DNA of 16,128 bases, from the NCBI GenBank assembly GCA_963653155.1, contig CAVJWR010000074.1:1-16128 (forward strand), in the 5' to 3' direction. The translations under genes were made by a program, and so were the position numbers. Positions within the stretch are counted from its first letter, which is position 1. The number at the start of each line of letters is the position of its first letter. The notes beneath the pieces are model-generated. The model did not search any database and had not been told where the DNA came from. It worked only from the letters and a program-made list of their open reading frames with translations. The stretch comes from UBA1731 sp963653155 (GTDB taxonomy: Bacteria; Verrucomicrobiota; Kiritimatiellia; RFP12; UBA1067). Of the stretch, positions 1 to 7,260 are shown piece after piece.

Positions 1-2
1 CG

Positions 3-299
3 CGAATGGCGAGGGCTGATGCGCCTTATGCGGAACGCCGAATTGCCATTGTGGATCGAGCGGGAGACCCGCATACGACCAAAGTTCCATTCCCGGAAGA
101 TTCTGCGTTTGTGTTTCGTACGCGATGCGTACCAAGTGAAGATGGCAGCGTTGCTTCGGCTAATTATGGATGCATTCGTCGACTTGAGATTGGCCCTAGT
201 CGACGTGGCGTTGCATTGCTCCGGCTATCATATGTCTTCAACCCGATGCCAAACGACACTAACCTTGAGCCGAAGCAAGTGCCTATGATATCCCCGTAA
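3..299 (+). CDS. C-terminal part of an unrecognised protein (5' end outside window)
   Basis: The reading frame is open from the left edge to a TAA at 297-299, so this is probably the last ~98 residues of a longer protein; the ATG at 6 has no ribosome binding site in view. The end of the product, RLSYVFNPMPNDTNLEPK, looks like the beta-strand tail of an extracellular or surface protein, but I do not recognise a family and assign no function. Codon use is less biased to G/C third positions than in the genes downstream (many GTT, GAT, ATT and CGA codons), which fits a weakly expressed or recently acquired gene. No hairpin terminator is evident after the stop. The main doubt is whether it is coding at all, since overlapping frames are also open over part of this stretch. 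Confidence 0.45.
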   Translation, partial: RMARADAPYAERRIAIVDRAGDPHTTKVPFPEDSAFVFRTRCVPSEDGSVASANYGCIRRLEIGPSRRGVALLRLSYVFNPMPNDTNLEPKQVPMISP

Positions 300-457
300 A
301 AAAGAAAATGCGCCTCTCGGTCGGTCTCCATGAAAAGCGCCTCATCCCTACGACACGCACCATCTGCGGATTCCTTTGGCATAGCGAATGAAATGGACGT
401 GTGGAAATGTAGAACGTTTTGATGCAAACTCAGACCAGAATATCGAATCAAAACTTT

Positions 458-466
458 TGGTATAAT
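458..466 (+). promoter_or_regulatory. Extended -10 promoter of the IMP cyclohydrolase gene
   Basis: TGGTATAAT, with the hexamer at 461-466, is a perfect extended -10 element. The start of transcription would be near 473, giving a leader of about 23 bases that includes AAAGGA (482-487) ahead of the ATG at 496. There is no TTGACA-like box at 16-18 bases spacing. Confidence 0.75.
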
Positions 467-495
467 ATGCGAAAGAAAGCGAAAGGATATTTGAC

Positions 496-1176
496 ATGGC
501 TCTCAACATCGTAAAAGACATTGACAATCGCGTGACGGTAAAGAACGTCCTCATGTCCGTATCGGACAAGACAGGCCTTGAGGAGTTCGTCCCCAAACTC
601 GTAAACGCATGTCCGGGCGTGAAAATATATTCAACCGGCGGCACATACGCAAAGGTGAAGGAGATACTTGGCGCAGATGCCGACAAGACCCTCGTGGCCG
701 TAAGCGACTATACCGGCCAGCCGGAAATGCAGGGCGGACTCGTGAAGACCCTTGACTTCAAGATATATCTCGGCCTGCTCTCCGAGACATACAACGATGC
801 GCATCAGGCAGACATGAAGCGTCTCTCCGCCAAGCCGATCGACATGGTGGTGGTTAACCTGTATCCGTTTCAGGAGACTGTCGCAAAGCCGGGCGTAACC
901 CCCGAAATGGCGAGAACCAACATAGATATCGGTGGCCCATGCATGGTACGCGCTTCCGCGAAGAATTACCTGCGTGTCGCATCAGTCACGGATCCGCTCG
1001 ATTATGGCAACATTGCAGAGGAACTTGCCGCCAATTCCGGTTCCATCTGCCTGTCTACACGCTTCAAGCTGATGAAGAAGGCGTTTGCGCATACTGCCGC
1101 GTATGACACCGCAATATCGCAGTTTTTCGCGTCCCGTACGTGGGAAGAGGTCAATGGCACGTACGACCAACGGTAA
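496..1176 (+). CDS. purH: Stand-alone IMP cyclohydrolase (PurH N-terminal domain only)
   Basis: The 226-residue product matches the IMP cyclohydrolase (MGS-like) half of PurH, which closes FAICAR to IMP in the last step of purine synthesis in the cytosol. Visible landmarks are SDKTGL near residue 24, STGGT near 47, VSDYTGQPEMQGG near 69, VKTLDFK, VVNLYPF near 120 and the GGPCMVRASAKN block near 150. Usual PurH is ~510-530 residues because an AICAR transformylase domain follows; here the frame ends at TAA and a strong terminator follows within 25 bases, so the short form looks genuine rather than broken. The usual KTLHPKVHGG block is replaced by KTLDFKIYLG, marking a divergent subfamily. The transformylase step must be encoded elsewhere. 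The ATG at 496 is set by promoter and AAAGGA spacing. The gene symbol is by domain homology only. Confidence 0.85.
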   Translation: MALNIVKDIDNRVTVKNVLMSVSDKTGLEEFVPKLVNACPGVKIYSTGGTYAKVKEILGADADKTLVAVSDYTGQPEMQGGLVKTLDFKIYLGLLSETYNDAHQADMKRLSAKPIDMVVVNLYPFQETVAKPGVTPEMARTNIDIGGPCMVRASAKNYLRVASVTDPLDYGNIAEELAANSGSICLSTRFKLMKKAFAHTAAYDTAISQFFASRTWEEVNGTYDQR

Positions 1177-1195
1177 TGTCGGCAACGCAATATGC

Positions 1196-1235
1196 AAAAG
1201 AAGAAGCCCGGCCAATCGGTCGGGCTTCTTCTTTT
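1196..1235. terminator. Bidirectional intrinsic terminator between purH and gyrA
   Basis: AAAAGAAGAAGCCCG at 1196-1210 is perfectly complementary to 1221-1235. Adding G-T, C-G and C-G pairs extends the stem to 18 bp around an AATC tetraloop at 1214-1217. The A-rich left base and T-rich right base let it act on both strands, ending purH (stop at 1176) and gyrA (stop at 1249 on the minus strand). Confidence 0.92.
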
Positions 1236-1248
1236 GTGTCCATTTTCA

Positions 1249-3861
1249 TCATTCGGCCGGTGTCGTCGCTTCAGGATCGTCAGCCGGCACATCGTCAGAA
1301 TTGGCGGCTTCCGTAGCTTCGGTTGCCGCAGACACTTCCGCATTTGCGGCGGATTCAGCTGCCTCTTCGACGATCTTATCCTCCTTTTCCTCCGCTTCGC
1401 ATACGGATACGGAAGACAGCTGCGCACCCTCCGAGAGGCGCACAAGCTTCACGCCCATTGCGGTGCGGCTCTGGACGCTGAAGTCGGATACGGCACTGCG
1501 GACCATCTGCTGGTCGCTCGTGATGGAAATCACGTTCTCATCATCGGATACGGCGTGGGCCGCTACGACTTCGCCGTTGCGATCCTCGCCCTTGATGCCT
1601 ATGACGCCCTTGCCGCCACGGTGGTGTGACGGGAAATCCTTGAACTCGCAACGCTTGCCGTAGCCGTTCGAGGTCGCGATGAAGAGCGTCTTCGCATCGT
1701 CAACCGCATCGAGTGACACCACCTGGTCGCCATCCTGTAGCCTGATGCCTGTAACGCCAGTTGCGGTACGGCCCATGCGCCTTACCTCGGAAGATGCGAA
1801 ACGCATTGCCTGCCCCTGGCGGGTCAGCATGATCACGTCCTCATCCGGCTTGACGAGCCTCACCTCGACGAGGTGATCGCCGTCTTCGATGTTTATGGCG
1901 CGTATGCCGTTGCGGTTGACGTTCTTGTATTCGGAAAGGAGCGTCTTCTTCACCGTGCCAAGCCGGGTGGCGAAGAAGACGTCCACATCGCCTTCGAAAC
2001 TGCGGATCGGCAGGAGCTGGAGGGCCTGCTCGCCTTCCTGTAGGTTGAGGAAGTTTATGAGTGGCTTGCCGAAGCTCATGCGCGGCGCCTCAGGGATCTC
2101 ATAGGCATCCTTGAGGAAGAGCCGCCCGGTGTTCGTGAAGAAGAGCAGGGAATCGTGCGTTTGGGCGACGAAGACGAGGCGTATGAAATCCTCTTCCTTT
2201 ACCTGTGCGCCCCTCACGCCGTGTCCGCCTCTCTTCTGTTCGCGGTATTCGCTCAGGGGTACACGCTTTATGTAGCCCCGGTTTGAAAGGGTTATCACGC
2301 ATGGCTCGTCGGCTATGAGATCCCTGATCGACACTTCATTCTCATCCGGGACTATCTCGGTGCGGCGGCGGGCCTCTTCCTTGCCGGCGAACTTCTCCTT
2401 GATGAATGCAAGATCGTCCTTTATTATCTGGTAGACGCGTGCGGGATCCGCGAGAATCGCCTGATAGTCCGCTATCTTCGCAAGAAGGTCCGCAAGCTCG
2501 GCCTCAAGCTTCTCCCTCTCAAGTCCGGTGAGCTGGTAGAGCCTCATGTCGAGGATCGCGTTCACCTGCGCCTCAGAGAATCCGAATTTCGCCATAAGCG
2601 AAACCTTCGCCTCGTCGCGGTTCTTCGATCCGCGTATGATCTTTACCACGTCATCAAGGTTGGCGATAGCGATGAGCAGACCATCGAGGATGTGCTTGCG
2701 TGCTTCAGCTTTCTTCAGCTCAAACCTTGTGCGGCGTGTGATCACCTCGAACCGGTGGTCGGTATAGCTCTTGAAGAAGTCCTTGAGGTTGAGTATCCTT
2801 GGACGCCCCTTGTCTATCGCGAGCATTATCGCGCCAAAGGTGGTCTGCAACTCGGTGTGCTTGTAGAGATGGTTGAGGACGATCTGCCCAACGGCATCGC
2901 GCTTAAGCTCCACGATGATGCGCACATCGGCCTTGGACTCGTCGCGGATGTCGGAGATGCCCTCGATTACCTTCTCCTTCACGAGATTGGCCATGTGGAT
3001 GATCATCTCGCGCTTGTTTACGTTGTACGGTATCTCCGTTATAACGATGCGCTCGCGACCGTTCTTCTCCGTCTCGATCTCCGCCTTGCCGCGTACGCGC
3101 AACTGCCCACGACCGAGCTTGTACATCGCGGATATGCCATTGTAGCCGCAGATTTGCGCCCCAGTAGGAAAGTCCGGCCCCTTGACGAATCGCATGAGGT
3201 CGTCGATAGTGCAGTCGGGGTTGTTTACGTAGTACGTGATGGCGTCGCAAAGCTCTCCGAGGTTGTGTGGCGGAATGTTCGTAGCCATGCCTACCGCGAT
3301 GCCCGAAGAGCCGTTGAGCAGAAGGTTCGGAAGCTTCGCCGGCAACACGGAAGGCTCCTTAGTGGTCTCGTCGTAGTTGGGAACCATCTCGACGGTATCC
3401 TTCTCAAGGTCGCCAAGCATTTCCTCGGTGATCTTCTGCATGCGCACTTCCGTGTAACGCATGGCGGCGGCGCCGTCGCCATCTATCGAGCCGAAGTTGC
3501 CGTGGCCATCAACGAGCGGGCAGCGCAGCGAGAAATCCTGCGCCATTCGGACGATCGTGTCATACACCGCCGAATCGCCGTGCGGGTGGTACTTACCAAT
3601 CACGTCACCCACCACACGGGCGCTCTTGAGGTGCTTCGAGTTCCAGGTGTTGTTGAGCATGTGCATCGCGTAAAGGCAGCGGCGATGCACCGGCTTCAGC
3701 CCGTCGCGGACATCGGGAAGGGCGCGGCCGACTATCACCGACATTGAGTAGTCGATGTAGTCGCGAGCCATCTCATCTTCGATGTTGACGTTCTCAAGCG
3801 TTCCCGCAGGTGCGGAGGGCGCCTGTTCCGAAGCCGTTTCCTTCTTCTCTTCTTCTGACAT
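1249..3861 (-). CDS. gyrA: DNA gyrase subunit A
   Basis: The 870-residue product is GyrA, the DNA breakage-reunion subunit of the type II topoisomerase that introduces negative supercoils with GyrB. It has the DYSMSVIVGRALPDVRDGLKP entry block near residue 40, HPHGDSAVYDTIVRM in the quinolone region (Ser97 and Asp101 aligning with E. coli Ser83 and Asp87, both wild type), catalytic Tyr136 in RYTE, and a GyrA box QKRGGHG at about 542-548 followed by six-bladed C-terminal repeats. The box distinguishes it from ParC. The last ~50 residues are an acidic Glu/Ala/Asp tail. The ATG at 3861 is preferred because the promoter -10 lies at 3904-3899 and AGGAACAGG sits just before it; the longer frame from 3924 would begin upstream of the transcription start. 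No gyrB is adjacent. Confidence 0.97.
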   Translation of the reverse strand: MSEEEKKETASEQAPSAPAGTLENVNIEDEMARDYIDYSMSVIVGRALPDVRDGLKPVHRRCLYAMHMLNNTWNSKHLKSARVVGDVIGKYHPHGDSAVYDTIVRMAQDFSLRCPLVDGHGNFGSIDGDGAAAMRYTEVRMQKITEEMLGDLEKDTVEMVPNYDETTKEPSVLPAKLPNLLLNGSSGIAVGMATNIPPHNLGELCDAITYYVNNPDCTIDDLMRFVKGPDFPTGAQICGYNGISAMYKLGRGQLRVRGKAEIETEKNGRERIVITEIPYNVNKREMIIHMANLVKEKVIEGISDIRDESKADVRIIVELKRDAVGQIVLNHLYKHTELQTTFGAIMLAIDKGRPRILNLKDFFKSYTDHRFEVITRRTRFELKKAEARKHILDGLLIAIANLDDVVKIIRGSKNRDEAKVSLMAKFGFSEAQVNAILDMRLYQLTGLEREKLEAELADLLAKIADYQAILADPARVYQIIKDDLAFIKEKFAGKEEARRRTEIVPDENEVSIRDLIADEPCVITLSNRGYIKRVPLSEYREQKRGGHGVRGAQVKEEDFIRLVFVAQTHDSLLFFTNTGRLFLKDAYEIPEAPRMSFGKPLINFLNLQEGEQALQLLPIRSFEGDVDVFFATRLGTVKKTLLSEYKNVNRNGIRAINIEDGDHLVEVRLVKPDEDVIMLTRQGQAMRFASSEVRRMGRTATGVTGIRLQDGDQVVSLDAVDDAKTLFIATSNGYGKRCEFKDFPSHHRGGKGVIGIKGEDRNGEVVAAHAVSDDENVISITSDQQMVRSAVSDFSVQSRTAMGVKLVRLSEGAQLSSVSVCEAEEKEDKIVEEAAESAANAEVSAATEATEAANSDDVPADDPEATTPAE

Positions 3862-3898
3862 TTTCAACCTGTTCCTTGAAGCCCAAAAATATCTATGC

Positions 3899-3907
3899 AT
3901 TATACCA
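3899..3907 (-). promoter_or_regulatory. Extended -10 promoter of gyrA
   Basis: On the minus strand this reads TGGTATAAT, identical to the boxes before purH, the GH27 gene and kdsA. Transcription would start near 3892, leaving a ~31-base leader before the ATG at 3861. No -35 consensus is visible; that position overlaps the -10 of the divergent reductase gene. Confidence 0.75.
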
Positions 3908-3925
3908 TATTTGACGTTTGACATG

Positions 3926-3934
3926 TGCTATAAT
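3926..3934 (+). promoter_or_regulatory. Extended -10 promoter of the reductase gene, implying a leaderless mRNA
   Basis: TGCTATAAT has its hexamer at 3929-3934, so the expected first transcribed base is 3941, which is the A of the reductase ATG. No Shine-Dalgarno lies before that ATG. Just upstream a tandem heptamer TTTGACG-TTTGACA (3910-3923) sits between the two divergent -10 boxes; its spacing is too short for a standard -35, and it could be a regulator site. Confidence 0.65.
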
Positions 3935-3940
3935 CGCCAC

Positions 3941-4594
3941 ATGAAACACGCACATAGACAGGGGACGGTGCTCGTGACCGGAGGTATAAGGCGTCTCGGC
4001 AAATTCATCGCCGACGCGCTTAGGGCCGATGGCTGGAACGTGCTCGTCTCATCGCATCGCGATGTGGACGGAGTGAATATATGTGTGGATCTCTCATTGC
4101 CTGACGGCCCTGCGAGACTTTATGCGGAAGCCTTGTCCAAGGCTCCCGATCTTTGCGCGATCGTGAACAATGCCGCGCTGTTCAGGGGCGATGACGCAAC
4201 AATAGAGGCGTTGAACCTGATTGCGCCACGCAAGCTCACGATGCTCCTTGCCGGTAGGGAGGGAGTGGGGCTTTGTTCCGTCGTCAACATCCTTGACTCG
4301 AAGGTATTGGGACCTGCATCATACCAAGATACCTCATACGCGAGGACAAAGCGGGAGTTGCTTGCCGACACGAAGAGATTTGCGGCAATGTTCGCCCAGT
4401 CATTGCGCGTGAACGCCGTTGCGCCAGGGCCAATATTGCCGCCTGAGGGCGTCCATGAGCCATCCGGCGAGATGCTTCTCGATGCAAGACCCACTCCGCA
4501 GGACGTAGCGGATGCAGTGTCATATCTGCTGAGCGCAAAATCCGTTACGGGAACCGTGATCCCCGTGGATTCCGGGCAGCATCTGATCTATTGA
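3941..4594 (+). CDS. Short-chain dehydrogenase/reductase, FolM/PTR1-like
   Basis: This is a 217-residue classical SDR with a Rossmann fold. It has the cofactor motif TGGIRRLG at residues 13-20, VNNAA near 75-79, and YARTK giving the catalytic Tyr133 and Lys137. The Arg-Arg pair in the glycine-rich loop suggests NADPH use and is typical of pteridine/dihydromonapterin reductases (FolM, PTR1). Asp119-Ser120 (LDS) lies where PTR1 has its catalytic Asp, and the end VDSGQHL resembles the same group. A role reducing dihydrofolate or dihydropterin is therefore likely but not proven; it could be another SDR substrate class. A start at 3941 fits the SDR N-terminus and the promoter; the frame is open upstream to 3782, but that stretch overlaps gyrA. 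The gene converges on ubiE with a 23-base gap and no hairpin. Confidence 0.85.
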   Translation: MKHAHRQGTVLVTGGIRRLGKFIADALRADGWNVLVSSHRDVDGVNICVDLSLPDGPARLYAEALSKAPDLCAIVNNAALFRGDDATIEALNLIAPRKLTMLLAGREGVGLCSVVNILDSKVLGPASYQDTSYARTKRELLADTKRFAAMFAQSLRVNAVAPGPILPPEGVHEPSGEMLLDARPTPQDVADAVSYLLSAKSVTGTVIPVDSGQHLIY

Positions 4595-4617
4595 CGCCCG
4601 TGCCGCCTCGTCTGTAG

Positions 4618-5313
4618 TCATTTGGGGCACAAGGCCTTGCCGAACACGAGCGCGGTCGCGGAGGGGAAGAAAGCCTTTCGCTCGATTGGCGAAAGACCGA
4701 CCGCTTCGGCCATCTTCGCGAACTCGTCAGGGCTTACCGTCGTGGCGATGGAATTCCGAAGATATGCGTATTCTCTGGTCTTGCGTCCGCAGAAAACGTG
4801 CGCGATGAGCGACAGCCAGATGTTCACGGCAATGCCGAGCGTCGAGTGCCTTGGCCTGAAAAGCTCAAGGACGATGAGCTTGCCGGAAGGCTTGAGTATC
4901 CGGCGGCATTCGGCAAGAGCCTTTGCCTTGTCCGGGAAATTTCGGAAACCGAATGCGCATACGATGAGATCGAAGGTTCCGTCTGCAATGAAGCCGAGAT
5001 TCTGTGCATCGCCCACCGCAAACCTCACGGATGCGTCAATGCCGCTTGTCTTCGCCTTGGCTATATCGATCATCTCTGGGGTAAGGTCGACACCTGTCAC
5101 TTTGATCCCCGGAAAGCGCTTGAGCAGTTCAACGGTAAAGTCTCCGGTCCCGCACGCGAGGTCAAGGGCGTGCAGTTCACGGAACTGCGTTTGCGAGTGC
5201 GGCAATTTGACGGCATCGAGCGCCTTGCGCCGCCATCGGCGGTCGAGTGAAAGCGACATTATGCGGTTCATCCTGTCATATCGCGTTGCAATGCTTGAGA
5301 AAATGGCTTTCAT
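4618..5313 (-). CDS. ubiE: UbiE/MenG-type demethylmenaquinone/ubiquinone C-methyltransferase
   Basis: The 231-residue product is a class I SAM-dependent methyltransferase of the UbiE/COQ5 family, which C-methylates the quinone ring in the last or near-last step of menaquinone (or ubiquinone) synthesis at the membrane. It starts with the family signature FSSIATRYDRMN (residues 5-16), then has the SAM loop DLACGTGDF (51-59), TGVDLTPEMI near 74, and the UbiE hallmark CAFGFRNFPD followed by LKPSGKLIVLELFRP. Length is normal (230-250). The start at 5313 has no Shine-Dalgarno but coincides with the predicted transcription start. No other quinone gene is nearby, so whether the quinone is menaquinone or ubiquinone cannot be read from context; menaquinone is likelier if the organism is an anaerobic PVC bacterium, in which case the name menG applies. 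Confidence 0.93.
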   Translation of the reverse strand: MKAIFSSIATRYDRMNRIMSLSLDRRWRRKALDAVKLPHSQTQFRELHALDLACGTGDFTVELLKRFPGIKVTGVDLTPEMIDIAKAKTSGIDASVRFAVGDAQNLGFIADGTFDLIVCAFGFRNFPDKAKALAECRRILKPSGKLIVLELFRPRHSTLGIAVNIWLSLIAHVFCGRKTREYAYLRNSIATTVSPDEFAKMAEAVGLSPIERKAFFPSATALVFGKALCPK

Positions 5314-5319
5314 GGCACT

Positions 5320-5328
5320 ATTGTATCA
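5320..5328 (-). promoter_or_regulatory. Extended -10 promoter of ubiE, implying a leaderless mRNA
   Basis: On the minus strand it reads TGATACAAT, with the hexamer at 5325-5320. The expected transcription start is base 5313, the A of the ubiE ATG. The bases between (AGTGCC) contain no ribosome binding site. Confidence 0.6.
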
Positions 5329-5343
5329 CGGGAACGGCATTTG

Positions 5344-5363
5344 CGGTGGCGAGGACGCCATCG
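5344..5363. promoter_or_regulatory. Imperfect palindrome centred between divergent promoters
   Basis: CGGTGGCG at 5344-5351 pairs with CGCCATCG at 5356-5363 around AGGA (one G-T pair). Its centre, 5353-5354, is almost exactly midway between the ubiE -10 (5320-5328) and the GH27 -10 (5386-5394). It could be an operator for a dimeric regulator, or only a chance hairpin in GC-rich DNA. Confidence 0.3.
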
Positions 5364-5385
5364 ACACTCCCATAAATCCACGATG

Positions 5386-5394
5386 TGGTATAAT
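5386..5394 (+). promoter_or_regulatory. Extended -10 promoter of the GH27 gene
   Basis: TGGTATAAT, hexamer at 5389-5394. The predicted start near 5401 leaves a ~29-base leader with GGAGG at 5418-5422, seven bases ahead of the ATG at 5430. It rules out the in-frame ATG at 5397, which would not be transcribed. Confidence 0.7.
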
Positions 5395-5429
5395 TCATGC
5401 CATTCACAGGTTGTTTCGGAGGTGTATGT

Positions 5430-7223
5430 ATGACAGGTATCGTGCTCGCCGCGTTTTTCTCTGCGGTGAATTTTGTCGAGTGTCCCAAGTGCGTCAAGCG
5501 GATCCGCATATCCGATGACGGCAAGGAGGTGTTCGTCAACATGAGCCGCGTGGATCCGTCCCGTAAGGCGGAGATGGGGGCTCGTGCGGAGCGGCTGCTC
5601 GCGATGGGCAAGCCCGTGGAGGCCGCGAATCCGCTCACGCCGCTGATGGGGTGGTCGAGCTGGAACACGTTCGCGTGCGAAATCTCGCAGGACATAATAG
5701 TCGGCATCGCGCAGACGATGGCGACGAACGGACTGCGCGATGCCGGCTACGTATACGTGAACATCGACGATGGATTCTTCGCCGGGCATGACGAAAATGG
5801 ACGGTTGCGTTTCCATCCGGATCGGTTCCCGAATGGCATGAAGGGGACTGTCGATGGGATACATGCCCTTGGGATGAAGGCAGGCATCTATTCGGACGCA
5901 GGGGCTGACACTTGCGGCAGCATGTGGAACAAGGACGCATCCGGAAAGGGCGCGGGGCTGTACGGGCATGACGAATCGGATTGCCGCCTCCACTTCAACG
6001 AGCTTGGGTTCGATTTCATCAAGGTGGACTACTGCGGCGGCAGGCAGCTCTTCCTTGAAGAGCGTACCAGATACACGGAGATCGCCAACGCCATCAGGGC
6101 GACTGGACGCAAGGACGTGCGACTCAATATCTGCCGTTGGGCTTTCCCCGGCACATGGGCGGCGGACATCGCCGGGTCGTGGCGCACTACCCGCGACATC
6201 CGGGCAAGCTGGGAGTCGGTGCGCAACATCATTGCGGAGAACCTGTACCTCAGCGCATATGCGAAGCCCGGCCACTTCAACGATCTCGACATGCTTGAGG
6301 TGGGGCAACTGAAGGGGTCGGTCAAATCGGCGTTCGGATCGCATGGGGATACCGGGCTGACGCCAGACGAGGAAGTCGCCCACTTCGGAATGTGGTGCAT
6401 ACTATCTTCGCCCCTCGTGCTCGGCAATGACATCCGCATAATCCCGCCTGAGACGATGAGGCTCGTGACCAATCCGTATCTGCTGCGCATGAACCAGGAT
6501 CCGCTTGGTCTTCAGGCCTACGTTGCCGCCCGCTTCGGCGATGCGTATGTGCTAGTGAAGGATGCCGACGAGCGCTTCGGAAAGTCGCGATATGTCGCGC
6601 TGTACAACTCTGGGGACGCGGAACACGAATTCAGGGTTTCGGCGGATGCCCTTGACCTTGGCGGAAAGATCGCAGCCTTCGACCTTGTGGAGAAGGCCGA
6701 CATGGGAGAGTTCGAGGGCGAAGTGTGTGTCAAGGTGCGTCCGCATGCCGCAAAGTTCTACAGGTTCGACGCCGAGATCCGTCGCGACCGTGTGGTGTAC
6801 GAGGCCGAGACCGCGTACCTATCCGACTATAGCGAGGTGGACGAAACCTCGTATGGCTCAAGCGCCAGCAGCAGAATGCAGGGGCGGGCGTACTATGACG
6901 AGGCCAAAGGTGCTTCAGGAGGGGTGGCGGTGATGAACCTTGGCGGACGCGAATCCAACGACCTCATATGGAAGGATGTGCGTGTCTCCGAATCTGGAAG
7001 CTACGATCTCGTGTTCAGGTGTACGGCCAATGAAAACAGGACGTTCTATGTGCAGGTAGATGGCGGCAAGCGCCATCGGCTGTATTACCAGAATCTCGTT
7101 GACGGCTTCTCGGACATGTCCCTTTCCGTGGATCTTGCCAAGGGGTGCCACACGATCCGTCTCGTGAACCCTTATGGGGCGGTTCCTGACATGGATTGCA
7201 TGAAGGTGTTGCGCAAGAGGTAG
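5430..7223 (+). CDS. GH27 alpha-galactosidase with C-terminal CBM35-like module
   Basis: The 597-residue product belongs to glycoside hydrolase family 27 and should release terminal alpha-galactose from galacto-oligosaccharides or galactomannan. The (beta/alpha)8 domain opens with PLTPLMGWSSWNTF near residue 68. The nucleophile is Asp200 in FIKVDYCGG, the acid/base is Asp256 in SWRTTRDI, and FNDLDMLEVG follows. A beta-sandwich domain comes next, then ~140 residues beginning VVYEAETAYLSDY that resemble a CBM35/CBM6-type carbohydrate-binding module. The first ~65 residues are an unusual extension with a CPKC pair. The hydrophobic TGIVLAAFFSAVNF at the very start lacks a preceding positive charge, so secretion is uncertain. 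The start is fixed by promoter and GGAGG. It has its own promoter and looks monocistronic, although no terminator is visible before the kdsA promoter. Confidence 0.9.
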   Translation: MTGIVLAAFFSAVNFVECPKCVKRIRISDDGKEVFVNMSRVDPSRKAEMGARAERLLAMGKPVEAANPLTPLMGWSSWNTFACEISQDIIVGIAQTMATNGLRDAGYVYVNIDDGFFAGHDENGRLRFHPDRFPNGMKGTVDGIHALGMKAGIYSDAGADTCGSMWNKDASGKGAGLYGHDESDCRLHFNELGFDFIKVDYCGGRQLFLEERTRYTEIANAIRATGRKDVRLNICRWAFPGTWAADIAGSWRTTRDIRASWESVRNIIAENLYLSAYAKPGHFNDLDMLEVGQLKGSVKSAFGSHGDTGLTPDEEVAHFGMWCILSSPLVLGNDIRIIPPETMRLVTNPYLLRMNQDPLGLQAYVAARFGDAYVLVKDADERFGKSRYVALYNSGDAEHEFRVSADALDLGGKIAAFDLVEKADMGEFEGEVCVKVRPHAAKFYRFDAEIRRDRVVYEAETAYLSDYSEVDETSYGSSASSRMQGRAYYDEAKGASGGVAVMNLGGRESNDLIWKDVRVSESGSYDLVFRCTANENRTFYVQVDGGKRHRLYYQNLVDGFSDMSLSVDLAKGCHTIRLVNPYGAVPDMDCMKVLRKR

Positions 7224-7260
7224 TTTCGGTAAAATGCCTTCCGCGCAAACGTTCAGTTTT

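Noticed and set aside
310..343. GCGCCTC repeated about 30 bases apart after the left-edge gene
   Set aside because: A seven-base direct repeat in GC-rich DNA with no further copies; not enough to call a repeat element or terminator.
300..495. Possible purine riboswitch upstream of the IMP cyclohydrolase
   Set aside because: The predicted leader is only ~23 bases, and the upstream sequence shows no conserved purine-aptamer loops or terminator/antiterminator pair.
164..686. Two minus-strand frames (164-451 and 348-686) in and beside the 300-495 spacer
   Set aside because: No ribosome binding sites or family features, and the second runs antisense into purH. I see no gene in 300-457.
2692..3747. 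A 351-codon plus-strand frame inside gyrA
   Set aside because: It mirrors gyrA codons, begins without a ribosome binding site and shows no recognisable domain.
3862..3924. Upstream extension of gyrA to an ATG at 3924
   Set aside because: It would start upstream of the promoter -10, and the added residues do not resemble GyrA; the ATG at 3861 has a ribosome binding site.
5310..6383. A 357-codon minus-strand frame overlapping the GH27 gene and the ubiE promoter
   Set aside because: Antisense to the GH27 catalytic motifs and spanning a divergent promoter region; no domain signature.
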